Positions 26,930 through 36,049 of a stretch of DNA of 64,000 nt are shown one piece after another. Below the pieces are notes generated by a model, which was not told where the DNA came from, ran no database searches, and saw only the letters and a program-made list of their open reading frames with translations. The position numbers and the translations under genes are program-made. Source of the DNA: Desulfoferula mesophila. GTDB taxonomy: Bacteria > Desulfobacterota > Desulfarculia > Desulfarculales > Desulfarculaceae. Every line of letters starts with the position of its first letter. Positions within the stretch are counted from its first letter, which is position 1. The DNA lies in assembly GCF_037076455.1 (NCBI RefSeq), contig NZ_AP028679.1:3301501-3365500 (forward strand), given 5' to 3'.

Positions 26930-27654
26930 TTGGAGCCCTGTGATAGTACGAGGCAACTCGCACTAATGCTTATCTTTGTACAATTTTCCCGACATGCAAA
27001 AATTATGTCCATCAAGGACAATTTGTTGCGTGACAGTGACCTTCACCCAACCCTAGTACTAAGGCAAGGGCTAGTATTTTGGCCCATCGCGGTTATAGGG
27101 CCTTGGTTAGGGATGCCCCCGGTCCAAATTCCTGTTCGTATTTAGGTGGAAAGTAATGTAGGTCGTGCAAGCTACGCACTCAGTTTCGGGACAGGAATTC
27201 AAGTAGTGCTAAACAAGATGCATTGCCTTGGTGTACAGGCGATATTCAGGTAGCAAATCTTAGGTTAAATCTCACTGAGGGAGCCAGGGTTAAACTTGTA
27301 GCCGATATTGTTAAATGAGAGCGTCTTCCTAAAGTTAACTTGTGTATGCACAAGTATATTTTTAAAATGCGTAAAGTTGTCCATCTCCTAACCTGTAACC
27401 AATGGGAGACGCGCCTCAAGAAACTTGCCGATGATCTGCTTGGCCGAATTGTGGTTTCTGGCTGTTGTCGCCCTCCCTCTCTAGGCCCAAAATCCTAACT
27501 TAGAATCCTGGCTACTTTAGGAGGGGCAGGTCAATTCGTGGCGCCCTCAATATAGCATTGTCTAAACCTATCACTGGTATAGTGATCGTGGCAGATCATC
27601 CGAGGGGGAACCAGTTTAAGGCAGACCCCACATGAAAGGGCGCAAGATTCAAAA
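26930..27654. other. AT-rich gene-free stretch with a dispersed repeat
   Basis: No open frame with a ribosome-binding site or family features. At about 27469-27504 lies the inverted partner of the 14946-14981 repeat (same core blocks, a few changes). The rest has no recognised structure. Confidence 0.45.
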
Positions 27655-29658
27655 TCATCCTGGAGGTTGAGTTACACCGCGTTTGATGTATGGAGGCATA
27701 TGCCGCGCTCCCGTGCTTTTAATGTATCCAACCGCGTACTCTAAATCACCACCTGAAGGATATATTTTTAATCCATCAAAACCCCGGACCGTGACAAGTT
27801 CCGGCACGTTGACCACATAGTTTCGCAGGCCACTATTTTTCGATTTCCCTTTGATCTTTACTACTCCAATCGACTCTTTTCCAAGCAAGAATTCTAGTCG
27901 GTAATCATCGTTTCCGTCTAGACTAATTTTCAGTAATTTTCCTCGTAATAATTTTTCAAACACGATCTCAACTCCAACTGCCATGATCTTTAAGTTGCCT
28001 TCTGCATCCAAGGGAGAGCCCTCTTTTTTGGGTTCGCCAAGTTTTGTGTGAGCAAGCATAACTCTTGGAGTAAAACCGTTTAGGTCAGCGGTGGCTGTGC
28101 CATGCGTGTCTCGTACGAAAAGATAGGGGTTAAGCCAATTGGACATAAAGCTAACATCTTCCAAGATAGGCAACGAGGTCGCAAACAGCTTGTTTAAAAT
28201 TAGTCTGAAAGTATTGACGGGGCTTATGGTGTCATACACACCATTTGTGTGGCCATCCGGGAAATGAAATGCATTTAAAATACCCAGACGTTCTAAAAAA
28301 TAAGTTTTTTCTATTTGGTCCCAGTTCAGAGTCGAACCCGGGCCATGGTCGCCCTGCAATACGATCATCAGAGGTCTAGTGCTCGTTGCCTTTATGTGAT
28401 CCAATATTTTAATTATCCTAAGGTTCACATATTGTAGTTGCTCCCTGTATTCTTTTATGTAAATTTGTCTGCGCTGTTCGCTTCCTTTTATTCTATGGCT
28501 CCCGTCTGCTATTGAAATACTTGGGCAATCCGATTTTTTCCCCCTAGGAACGAATATGAATGGTGGGTGTGGAATCGTAATGTGGGCGAAAACAAAAGTG
28601 GGCCGATTATAACCAGCAGGGATGTGAAGCCGATCAAGAGCTCCGAGTATGGAGCTTTGATAAAGGGTCATTTTATAGTGTGTAAATTTTAACCATGCCA
28701 AAAAGTATTCAAGTGGGGTGGATCGCAACACCAAATCATCAAAATACGTAAATCCCCCCACGGACTTGTCTGCTCCTCTTATATTCGTGGGAGAATACCA
28801 GCATGATAAGGCTACAAATTCATATCCTTTTTTTTTCAGAAAACTTACGAGGCGGCTTTTTTGAATCATTGATATTAGTGGCCGCCGATCATATGATTTC
28901 GTTCTAACCGCCGATGCAACCTCGTCCAAATAACAAAAGTTCAGGGAACTGGCAAGAGATAAGATAGTTTGACAGTAATTTGCCTTTGATTTTTCGGCAA
29001 CAAAAAAACCCATAGATTTAAGTCGATCTAAAAATGGTTGATTGTCGAACTTGTAAATATTCTCCAGAACATCTTTCCTAGCGTAACCGTCCAAAATAAT
29101 ATAATAAATATGAGGCAAGGTGGACTTGGGCGGATCAGGCCCTTTTGCATCAACAGTTGGTCTCATTGTTACTGGCTTAACCGCGATTTTCGAATCCACG
29201 GTATAAAGACAGCTTACCGCAATTGTAACCAATTGGGCTACAACTATGTAGGTTGCGAATCCATTGTATAATCTTGTAAGCGTCAAATAACTGCGGCGAA
29301 ACAAAATAACGGGGAGAAGACATGCAAAAAATAACCCAGACCAAATGCACAGCAGCTTATATGGGATTACTTGAAAATCTGATTTACTAGTAACAAACAG
29401 CAATACATCGATTGCGAAACCCAATGAAAAAAAACTGAATAAAAAAGCAGAAAGGATTAGAAAGTTCCTCCTTAAGTTTTTTCCGAGAGCATAAACTATA
29501 CCCATCAGGATCAGAGCCAAAGCTACTATAATGATGGCCGGTCTTGTAAGCGCCGCCAGTGGGATTATAAGCCTGTTTTGGATATATAAAAAAAGGACAG
29601 GCGCAATGGCTAGCAGAACAGGATGAAAGGGAAAATCCAAAAAACGGTTAATTTTCAA
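27655..29658 (-). CDS. Membrane sulfatase-like (alkaline phosphatase superfamily) protein
   Basis: 667 aa. About five membrane segments occupy residues 10-165. The extracytoplasmic part starts with PHIYYIILDGYARKDVLENI, the metal-site strand of the sulfatase/phosphoglycerol transferase fold, and has IPHPPFIFVP and LQGDHGPGS, the later metal ligands. Relatives modify lipopolysaccharide, teichoic acids or surface glycans by moving phosphoethanolamine or phosphoglycerol; the substrate is unknown here. The C-terminal 130 residues are beta-rich and not recognised. Start TTG 29658. GC content is well below the host, so this was acquired. Third gene of a three-gene operon. Confidence 0.75.
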   Translation of the reverse strand: MKINRFLDFPFHPVLLAIAPVLFLYIQNRLIIPLAALTRPAIIIVALALILMGIVYALGKNLRRNFLILSAFLFSFFSLGFAIDVLLFVTSKSDFQVIPYKLLCIWSGLFFACLLPVILFRRSYLTLTRLYNGFATYIVVAQLVTIAVSCLYTVDSKIAVKPVTMRPTVDAKGPDPPKSTLPHIYYIILDGYARKDVLENIYKFDNQPFLDRLKSMGFFVAEKSKANYCQTILSLASSLNFCYLDEVASAVRTKSYDRRPLISMIQKSRLVSFLKKKGYEFVALSCWYSPTNIRGADKSVGGFTYFDDLVLRSTPLEYFLAWLKFTHYKMTLYQSSILGALDRLHIPAGYNRPTFVFAHITIPHPPFIFVPRGKKSDCPSISIADGSHRIKGSEQRRQIYIKEYREQLQYVNLRIIKILDHIKATSTRPLMIVLQGDHGPGSTLNWDQIEKTYFLERLGILNAFHFPDGHTNGVYDTISPVNTFRLILNKLFATSLPILEDVSFMSNWLNPYLFVRDTHGTATADLNGFTPRVMLAHTKLGEPKKEGSPLDAEGNLKIMAVGVEIVFEKLLRGKLLKISLDGNDDYRLEFLLGKESIGVVKIKGKSKNSGLRNYVVNVPELVTVRGFDGLKIYPSGGDLEYAVGYIKSTGARHMPPYIKRGVTQPPG

Positions 29659-29729
29659 AATACCCCAACCTTGACATTGAACTCAACCAGAACGAGAGAT
29701 CTACCTACAATGTCATGATGTAAGTGGGA

Positions 29730-31160
29730 TCAATCGAGGGGTTCTTGTCCCAGGAACAGAACCCGCGTATCACTGAGTCTCTTAACTTGGTCTACCTTCC
29801 GGAAGTGCCGCCCCAAAGCTTCTTTGAAATTTTCAAGGTCATACCAGCCGTAATCTACCCCAGGTCGACGCGGTAACCGCTTGGTCATGGGGTCATTAAT
29901 GTCGACATATTCGACTAACAAAGCCTCGTTTTGAAACTCCTTCAGCGCGCCCAAGGTTCGGTCGAAATTCCAACCACTACTGAAAATCAGATGATGCATC
30001 AGGGCCAGAGCTAGGACGGCATCAGCCTTTATGCGGTGGGGCAAGGTGTCATACTCCAAGTTGCGCCAGCCAAGCATAGGGCTCGGGTTGGTGAGATCCG
30101 CCACCAGCGGAAGAATGGTCAAGTTTTTTTGACGTGCTTTGATGAAAAGACGTTCAATACAGTCGGGGTCGGCATCAAGGGCGGTCACTTTGACACCTTT
30201 TTGGGCAGCAAGACAGGCGAAGTTGCCTAAATTACAGCCCACGTCCACTACCGTGGAATACTGAAGATGGTCCAAAACCCGCGAGACCGCCTCTTGCTTA
30301 CGCTGCAATTGCCCTTCATCGGTCTGGTTGTAATAGTCCACCCATTCTCGCCGCATGCGCGGCCCTTTTATTTTCTCTACCGTTCGTCGAAGGGATGTAA
30401 AGAACCTCAATTTGGCCTTGGTAGTATTTACAAAATTCATGATTTTGCCCGAGGTTGTGGACATGTACGAACGGTCCTGTGCACGCCCCAGCTTCCCGGC
30501 AAAAAACTCCGGTATGGCCAAACGGGAAAAGTAATCCCTTAGAACTAGCTTATGCGACAACCCAAGGGCTTGGGAAGTTTGCCTGGCGTTGATGCCATCT
30601 AAGTTGTCCTTGAGCAGGCTGAGGACCAAGGAAGATTTACCAGCAGCATGAATATAGAGGGGAAAAAGGAAATGATGACAAAATTGCTGGTAAGCAGCCC
30701 ATAAATATTGTTCGTCATCGGTAACAAGGGAGCTGAAATCTATAAAAACGGGGTGAGTATCCTTAAAAAAAACGTTAAAAGAGGCCGCATCCTGGAGAGT
30801 AATTTTTTTTTCAATCAACTGTATGGCGATGTCCAAGGTAACTAGGGCAGCCTCCCGCAACATGGAAAAAGGCCACTCGTAGGAATAATTTTTTCGGCTT
30901 ATGCGCTGGTGACTAACCACCAAGTCAAACCCCGGCAGCGTAATCTCCGCCTTCTCGTGCGTGCGCACTATTTTGCCTTGGTCCATCAGTGCAAGCACGG
31001 TGGGATCGTAAAGAATTGTGCGATAAAAATCAGAACAATGAGGGAAAAAGGCCCTTAAAATCTCATCCTGCTGGGAGAACACCCTGGCCATCGGATCAAC
31101 GTAGGAATTTGGGTCGAGCACTATGTTGGGGGTGGCAGGGAGATCACTCCCCGGTTTCAT
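29730..31160 (-). CDS. SAM-dependent methyltransferase, NoeA-like
   Basis: 476 aa. The C-terminal 200 residues are a class I methyltransferase with the SAM-binding motif STVVDVGCNLGNFACLAA, then VTALDADPDC and LALALMHHL. The N-terminal 280 residues (YSYEWPFSMLREAALVTLDI, DTHPVFIDFSSLV) have a kinase-like look and match my recollection of NoeA-type nodulation methyltransferases that act on glycan or lipid-linked substrates. It overlaps the upstream small membrane-protein gene by 4 bp and is followed by the sulfatase-like gene 71 bp on. Confidence 0.7.
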   Translation of the reverse strand: MKPGSDLPATPNIVLDPNSYVDPMARVFSQQDEILRAFFPHCSDFYRTILYDPTVLALMDQGKIVRTHEKAEITLPGFDLVVSHQRISRKNYSYEWPFSMLREAALVTLDIAIQLIEKKITLQDAASFNVFFKDTHPVFIDFSSLVTDDEQYLWAAYQQFCHHFLFPLYIHAAGKSSLVLSLLKDNLDGINARQTSQALGLSHKLVLRDYFSRLAIPEFFAGKLGRAQDRSYMSTTSGKIMNFVNTTKAKLRFFTSLRRTVEKIKGPRMRREWVDYYNQTDEGQLQRKQEAVSRVLDHLQYSTVVDVGCNLGNFACLAAQKGVKVTALDADPDCIERLFIKARQKNLTILPLVADLTNPSPMLGWRNLEYDTLPHRIKADAVLALALMHHLIFSSGWNFDRTLGALKEFQNEALLVEYVDINDPMTKRLPRRPGVDYGWYDLENFKEALGRHFRKVDQVKRLSDTRVLFLGQEPLD

Positions 31161-31363
31161 CGTTTACCTCTTGAGCGGAAAAAAGCCATTATTTTTTTGC
31201 GGAAGATGGTGATGACACCGCTCACGGCAGCCCCCAATAAGATGATGATCTGATAGATCATTCCTCCGGTGCCTGGATCAACATAGGCATGTGCGGCGGA
31301 AGGCACCACCAACAGGATCACAAATAAAACAATTGAAATCCTCAAAATAGACTTCCCCCTCAC
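31157..31363 (-). CDS. Small membrane protein heading the envelope operon
   Basis: 68 aa: a signal peptide or first membrane segment ending at AHAYVDPGTGG, then a second membrane helix (IIILLGAAVSGVITIF) and a basic tail. The AYVDPG(T/S)G motif recurs in small proteins placed beside sulfatase-like or glycan genes. GTG 31363 is the longest start; TTG 31345 has GAGGGGGAAG 6 nt upstream and is equally likely. Possibly an assembly or anchoring partner for the two enzymes downstream. Confidence 0.65.
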   Translation of the reverse strand: MRGKSILRISIVLFVILLVVPSAAHAYVDPGTGGMIYQIIILLGAAVSGVITIFRKKIMAFFRSRGKR

Positions 31364-31637
31364 CTAGACAACGCGAAGCTATTATTGGATAGCATCATAC
31401 GAACGGCGTGCTAGACCGACACCTCCCCTCTGGACAAAATGGCCTCGTTTCACTCTTGGCAATACTTCCTAAAACCCAATTGTTTTTATTACGAAATTGT
31501 TTACCTGTCAATTAGAAATCTGTTTTGCTAGCGCATTTTTGGTCGCCCGTCTACAGGTTGGACAGAACTGATTTTTACTTTTGCGGCAGGTGACAAAGTC
31601 GTCCCGAGTGGGGTTAATGCAACGGCTAAGATGAGAT

Positions 31638-31649
31638 GAGTGTGGTCAT
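31638..31649 (+). repeat. Left subterminal inverted repeat of the IS
   Basis: GAGTGTGGTCAT lies 60 bp before the transposase start. Its exact complement, ATGACCACACTC, lies at 33248-33259 and, in the first copy of the duplicated right end, at 32987-32998. Confidence 0.6.
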
Positions 31650-31708
31650 CCCCCCGCTTTGGGACAATGGTCTTGGGTACTTAGAGACCATTAAAGGGAG
31701 GGTTGACC

Positions 31709-32743
31709 ATGATTTATGTTGGCATGGACATTCACAAGAAGACCACGACTTTTTGCGCTTTGGATCAGGAGGGCAAAGTCATCCACCGGGGTACGGTTCC
31801 CAGCGGTGAAACTGGATGGCTTGATGCAATCCATCGTTGGCCCAAAGACGAAATAGCGGTTGCTCTTGAAACTGGCTCCATGACCTGGTGGGTGGTGGAT
31901 GTGTTGCGTGAGGCTGGAATTGAGCCCATCGTGGTCGACGCCCGTCAATTCAAAATGATCGCCGACAGTAAGAAGAAGAGCGACCGCCACGATGCCCGGG
32001 CCCTTGCCGATGGGCTGCGAGGTGGCTTGGCTGAGCGAATCGCGGTCAATGTGCCTAGAGAAAAAGCACGTCGGGCCCGCTCTTTGATGCAGACTCGGCA
32101 GCAAATTCTCAAGCAGCGCAATATGACGGTAAACGCAGTAAAGGCCATGCTGCGTTCGGTTGGGGTGGAGATGAAAAAGGCCCAATGGCCCAAGGATAGC
32201 CACTGGGAAAAAGTCCTTGATAATCCGGCGGTGCCCATTTGGATGAAGCCATTCCTGATCACCCAACGCAGCATCTGGGACCACTTGGAGCAGCAAAGGC
32301 AGGAGTTTGATGCCTTGGTCCATGAGGAGTTGAGCTGTTGGCCTGAGGCGCAACTGCTTCTGGAGATGCCCGGTTTCGGCCCCATCGTCACCCTGGGCAT
32401 TCTCAGCGGCATAGATGACATAAAGCGTTTCAGGCGCTCAAATCAGCTGGCCAGTTATGCCGGTCTGATCCCCTCGTCCCGTGACAGCGGAGCGGTGCAA
32501 CGCCGGGGAGGGATAACCCGCCAGGGACGAAGTCTGATGCGCTATTTCGCGGTGCAGGCCGCCTGGGCGGCCATGCGCAGTAAGAATCTCACGATCCCTT
32601 TGCGTAAATGGTCCCGCAGGCTGATTGTGAAGCGGGGAAAGAAGGTGGCTGCAGTTGCCTTGGCCAGAAGACTTCTAGTCCTGGCCCACAAGCTATTGAC
32701 CACCGGAGAAGTTTATAACTCCAAATACCCAGTCGTGGCCTGA
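31709..32743 (+). CDS. IS110-family (DEDD) transposase
   Basis: About 344 aa. The N-terminal RuvC-like DEDD domain has YVGMDIHKKTTTF, ALETGSMTWWVVD and KKKSDRHDARALADGL. The C-terminal Tnp_20 domain has MPGFGPIVTLGILSGIDDI, SYAGLIPSSRDSG and RRGGITRQGRSLMR, holding the catalytic Ser. GGGAGGG lies 6 nt before ATG 31709. Members of this family are guided by an RNA encoded in the element's own non-coding end. The gene appears intact. Confidence 0.93.
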   Translation: MIYVGMDIHKKTTTFCALDQEGKVIHRGTVPSGETGWLDAIHRWPKDEIAVALETGSMTWWVVDVLREAGIEPIVVDARQFKMIADSKKKSDRHDARALADGLRGGLAERIAVNVPREKARRARSLMQTRQQILKQRNMTVNAVKAMLRSVGVEMKKAQWPKDSHWEKVLDNPAVPIWMKPFLITQRSIWDHLEQQRQEFDALVHEELSCWPEAQLLLEMPGFGPIVTLGILSGIDDIKRFRRSNQLASYAGLIPSSRDSGAVQRRGGITRQGRSLMRYFAVQAAWAAMRSKNLTIPLRKWSRRLIVKRGKKVAAVALARRLLVLAHKLLTTGEVYNSKYPVVA

Positions 32744-33003
32744 GCAAAAAGGAGATTGTTGGCCTAAAAAAAGCGAACGCGCTATTCGAGGATTGGCGTC
32801 GAACCTGAAATACTTGCTTGTGGCCGGGACCACGTTGCTAAGATGAGGGGCGCCAATTCTCGATCCACATCCATGCGCCGGGTCTTAACTGAGCGCGAAG
32901 AGAAGCTTGAAAGCGCGATCGCCCTTAAACTGGCTTTGTCCGGAAAAAAGGAAAAGGCCTATTGATAAATTTTGCCCTTGACCAGAATGACCACACTCAG
33001 AGA
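32743..33003 (+). repeat. 261-bp tandem repeat, copy 1 (IS right end)
   Basis: Begins at the transposase stop codon (AGCAAAAAGG at 32743). It appears identical to 33004-33264 over its whole length by eye. Ends in the right inverted repeat followed by AGAGA. Confidence 0.9.
32787..32917 (+). ncRNA. Candidate bridge/seek RNA, copy 1
   Basis: CGAGGATTGGCG (32787-32798) pairs with CGCCAATTCTCG (32851-32862), 12 bp with one G-U. It encloses a hairpin GTGG-CCGGGA-CCAC (32820-32833). A second hairpin around GCGC (32893-32896 and 32913-32916) follows. A two-lobed RNA downstream of an IS1111-type transposase is where the guide RNA is expected. Confidence 0.5.
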
Positions 33004-33264
33004 AGCAAAAAGGAGATTGTTGGCCTAAAAAAAGCGAACGCGCTATTCGAGGATTGGCGTCGAACCTGAAATACTTGCTTGTGGCCGGGACCACGTTGCT
33101 AAGATGAGGGGCGCCAATTCTCGATCCACATCCATGCGCCGGGTCTTAACTGAGCGCGAAGAGAAGCTTGAAAGCGCGATCGCCCTTAAACTGGCTTTGT
33201 CCGGAAAAAAGGAAAAGGCCTATTGATAAATTTTGCCCTTGACCAGAATGACCACACTCAGAGA
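33004..33264 (+). repeat. 261-bp tandem repeat, copy 2 (IS right end)
   Basis: Apparently exact repeat of 32743-33003. It is followed by AAAGGTTAATTG rather than a third copy. Confidence 0.9.
33048..33178 (+). ncRNA. Candidate bridge/seek RNA, copy 2
   Basis: Same predicted fold as copy 1, shifted by 261 bp (CGAGGATTGGCG at 33048). Whether both copies are expressed or only one is used is unknown. Confidence 0.45.
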
Positions 33265-33397
33265 AGAAAGGTTAATTGCTGAGTTGCATAAACTTGAATC
33301 AACTTATTGTTGCTAGGTTCAATTATTGTAGGCGGCATCAGCACATACTTTCAGGCTTTCTCGTACGGCGCTTCAGCATCTTAAATGTAAGGTTTTT

Positions 33398-33733
33398 TCA
33401 ACCCTCCATGGGCTTCGTATTTGACCATCCCGGCTTGAAGCCATTTTGGGCCGATTTAGCTTTACCCTCCTCAGTACGCGGTCCAGTTGATAGACCGCCA
33501 TGAAATTTACAACGGCCTCCCCGGTAGAGAACTAATTGCTTACATGGTGTCCCCGCTCTGGTCTTGGCGCCGCAAGTCATGTCAACCAATTCAGGTGGAA
33601 GTGGTGGGTAATTTGGTGGAGGGCAGCGGTATCCTCTACGTTTCCACTCCTGGCTTTTGATTTCGCATTCCTTTTGGTGGATCCGCAGCAGCCTGATTTT
33701 TTCTTCTCGGTTCACTATTTTCAGCTCACGCAA
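33398..33733 (-). CDS. Element 2 protein with Cys/His HGG-STGP motif
   Basis: About 111 aa if it starts near the end of the upstream gene; the open frame runs further but overlaps the upstream coding frame, and no clear ribosome-binding site was found, so the start is uncertain (TTG 33733 used). The C-terminus has CGAKTRAGTPCKQLVLYRGG, then CKFHGGLSTGPRTEEGK, a known phage- and island-associated motif likely to bind zinc. The preceding part is helical and basic. Function unknown. Confidence 0.55.
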   Translation of the reverse strand: MRELKIVNREEKIRLLRIHQKECEIKSQEWKRRGYRCPPPNYPPLPPELVDMTCGAKTRAGTPCKQLVLYRGGRCKFHGGLSTGPRTEEGKAKSAQNGFKPGWSNTKPMEG

Positions 33734-33743
33734 TTCATTTGGT

Positions 33744-34421
33744 TTAATGGTTATCGTTGCAAATGCCCCAGTTAGCGGTATAGGCCGAGCATCTGTGTGG
33801 AACATTTGGCCACTGCCCACGGTTTTTGTCCCAGGCATCGCTCCGGCATAAGCCCAGGGCATGTTGAACATCGCCCGTGCCAGGCTGGAAATGTTGACAG
33901 TCACAACAACAGACATTGTTTTCTCGGCTTGGTTCTCGGCCTTGGGTTGTCGAGGCCGATGCGGGCACCCATTCGGCCTTAACCCCGCAGCCGAAAACAC
34001 CTCTGGCCGTACCGACGGCTAAAGCCAACTCGCCGGGCATCCTGGGCGAAGTGAACTTGACTAGGCCCCCCCTGCGCCGCTTCAATTCTTGCATGGTCGC
34101 GTAGGCCAAGGCCTCAGCCTCGGATAAGACAAAGCCCTTGGATTCGAAGTGGTCAAGAAGCGCCACAAACACCCTCTGGGTTTCGGGGGGCCAGTCTTGG
34201 ACTTCTTGGAATTGTTCCGGGGCAAGGGGGGGGATGCCTTCCGGCGTTTCACCTTCGGACTGAAGCTCAGTGAGCAGTTCCTCTTTGTGCTGGCGAGCCA
34301 GGGCCACGGCACGGGCGGCCTGCGCACTTGGTAGGCTGTTTAGGCCGGCGACAACAAGCCGTCCGTCTGGGTAGAGGCGCGGCTCGGCTCCAAGTTCCCG
34401 AAGCATAGCCACCGTGGTCAT
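33744..34421 (-). CDS. Element 2 protein: TubC-like N-terminus and Cys-rich C-terminus
   Basis: About 225 aa. The N-terminal 55 residues (MLRELGAEPRLYPDGRLVV ... HKEELLTEL) look like a TubC_N docking unit often attached to primase-type proteins. The middle (DWPPETQRVFVALLDHFES, ATMQELKRRRGG) is shared with the element 1 protein at 18008 and the fragment at 21312. The C-terminal 60 residues have CCCDCQHFQPG, GLCRSD and HRCSAYT, a likely zinc site. ATG 34421 follows GGAGGTGGAG and overlaps the stop of the upstream helicase gene by 4 bp. Confidence 0.65.
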   Translation of the reverse strand: MTTVAMLRELGAEPRLYPDGRLVVAGLNSLPSAQAARAVALARQHKEELLTELQSEGETPEGIPPLAPEQFQEVQDWPPETQRVFVALLDHFESKGFVLSEAEALAYATMQELKRRRGGLVKFTSPRMPGELALAVGTARGVFGCGVKAEWVPASASTTQGREPSRENNVCCCDCQHFQPGTGDVQHALGLCRSDAWDKNRGQWPNVPHRCSAYTANWGICNDNH

Positions 34422-36049
34422 ATCTCCACCTCCGGCGGACCAGCCCACCGATCCACTGCCAGATCAAAGTTCGCTTGCGAATTATGAGAATTTTGAGAAT
34501 TATCTTTTCCACCGCGGAGGTCAGCCGGAGATAATTCGCATAATTCGCATTGTTCGCAAAGCGTGAAGACCGTTTTGGGCTTGGTTTTGGCCGGTTCTCG
34601 CTTTTCGGCCACTCTGCCCGAAGCAATCAGCTCTTGAAGGGCGGCCGCAAGCCGGGCCTTGCTGACGTGGTTGTTAAACACCTTGAACAGTTCGGTTGCC
34701 GAGAGCGGCCCATCCTCCAAGGCGGAAACAACCCGCTGTGCGACAGAATCGGGCTCCCGGCCGCCAAAGATATACAGCGCCGAGTCTCGGCAGTAGGCCC
34801 ACAGGGCTAAGGCAGCTTCGAGGTGGCAAGACTCTATCTGATCAGCGCAATCCAACAGGGCATAGATCAGCGCTAAGCGCAACACTTGGGCTTCCCCCCG
34901 GTTGATAACCGACCCGGCCAAACCAGGGTGGTCCTGGGTTAGCTCAGGGTAGGTGCACCGCCAGAGGTCGCGGGCTCCAGGCGCAAGTTGAACCAGACGT
35001 GGCTCCCGACAAGCCCCCAGGGCGGCCAACACCCGGCCCTGTAGCCGCTCAACTCCTGCTTGGGGCATGGCCTTGGGAAAGGGGACCAACTTTCGTCGCC
35101 TGGCACACAGCCACAAGAATCTGTTGGCATATCCGTTGAGGGCTTCAACTTCGCCAAGCTGGCGATCCAGTTCCGGGCCGGTGATATGGGTGACAATCCC
35201 AATATGCGCTCCGGTGACTTTGGTGCGGTTGCTTTTGGTGAGTGGCTCAACGTTCCCCGTATCCCAAAGGGTCCGCAGCACAGTTGATAGGGTATTACCC
35301 TCGCGCTTGGTACACTGAAGTGCGGCGGCCAGCTCTTCATCAAGCACATACAGCCGCTTGTTTTCCTCTCCAGGGTCGGTCACCACGAATTGCCCCTGGC
35401 CGGTCCTTTTGTCCACCTGCCAGGTTTCCACAGGGTCCCTGACCCTGAAGACCAGGCCCTCCCCAGTACTAAGGGGCCCTGGCGACCTATGGGCGGGAAT
35501 GTGGCCCCGGCTGTCTTGGAAAGTAAAAAGCCGTTCGACCGGCTGGCCGCTGGTGCCCTTGCGTGCCTTGCTACTGGCACCCACCACCACGGCGAACAGA
35601 CGCGGGGGATGCACAGCCTCCCCTACCTGAACGTGCGGACCTGGGCCTGCTTCGATACCGAAGCGCACCAAGAATGTCCCCAAAACGGCGGCAGGGTCGG
35701 CCTCTGAGTCCTCACAGGCCATACGTGCGAAGTCACCAGCCAGGCCATGCAGGGCAGCCCTTGGCAGTACGGGCCAGGAGCGAATGTTTGGTTCCCACGC
35801 TGCCGGACCTTCTATTGGGGCGGTTTCTACTGACCCCGGCTCCTGGGCGGCTTCCACCTGGGACCTGACGGCTTCCAATCCCTCATCCTGGGCCAGGTCG
35901 TTGAAGTCGGTCTTTTCCTTGCTGGGTTTGACGAATGAAGGCAGGACCACCTTACCCCCCACGGCCCGAGCCGCCGCCATGGCTTTTGTTCGGCCTGGAT
36001 TGCCCGGCGTGGCGCGATCATCGTCGCCAACCACTATGATGTCCCTCAT
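34418..36049 (-). CDS. Primase-helicase, C-terminal part (end of Toprim plus DUF3987-like)
   Basis: 543 aa. The first 40 residues (RDIIVVGDDDRATPGNPGR) are the C-terminal half of a Toprim domain with its DxD motif. The remainder resembles DUF3987-type helicase proteins of phages and islands (VVVGASSKARKGTSG as a nucleotide-binding loop, then LDEELAAAL). The last 70 residues are Cys- and Asn-rich. The first half of the Toprim fold is in the previous gene, which ends in the ATGA overlap, so the two are probably one primase-helicase split by a frameshift, or coupled translationally. Confidence 0.7.
   Translation of the reverse strand: MRDIIVVGDDDRATPGNPGRTKAMAAARAVGGKVVLPSFVKPSKEKTDFNDLAQDEGLEAVRSQVEAAQEPGSVETAPIEGPAAWEPNIRSWPVLPRAALHGLAGDFARMACEDSEADPAAVLGTFLVRFGIEAGPGPHVQVGEAVHPPRLFAVVVGASSKARKGTSGQPVERLFTFQDSRGHIPAHRSPGPLSTGEGLVFRVRDPVETWQVDKRTGQGQFVVTDPGEENKRLYVLDEELAAALQCTKREGNTLSTVLRTLWDTGNVEPLTKSNRTKVTGAHIGIVTHITGPELDRQLGEVEALNGYANRFLWLCARRRKLVPFPKAMPQAGVERLQGRVLAALGACREPRLVQLAPGARDLWRCTYPELTQDHPGLAGSVINRGEAQVLRLALIYALLDCADQIESCHLEAALALWAYCRDSALYIFGGREPDSVAQRVVSALEDGPLSATELFKVFNNHVSKARLAAALQELIASGRVAEKREPAKTKPKTVFTLCEQCELCELSPADLRGGKDNSQNSHNSQANFDLAVDRWAGPPEVEI

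Larger units (their letters stand above)
31638..33265 (+). mobile_element. IS110/IS1111-family insertion sequence with duplicated right end
   Basis: One transposase gene lies close to the left end and a long non-coding right end follows it. Twelve-bp subterminal inverted repeats mark both ends, an IS1111-subgroup trait. The non-coding part is present twice in tandem (261-bp unit). Exact outer borders cannot be fixed because this family makes no clear target duplications. Confidence 0.7.

Noticed and set aside
26930-27145. 71-codon plus-strand frame in the katG upstream region
   Set aside because: No ribosome-binding site and no family features in AT-rich DNA.
32743-33264. CRISPR-like array
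   Set aside because: Two long identical 261-bp units without spacers; it is a tandem duplication of an IS end. No CRISPR array was seen anywhere in the window.
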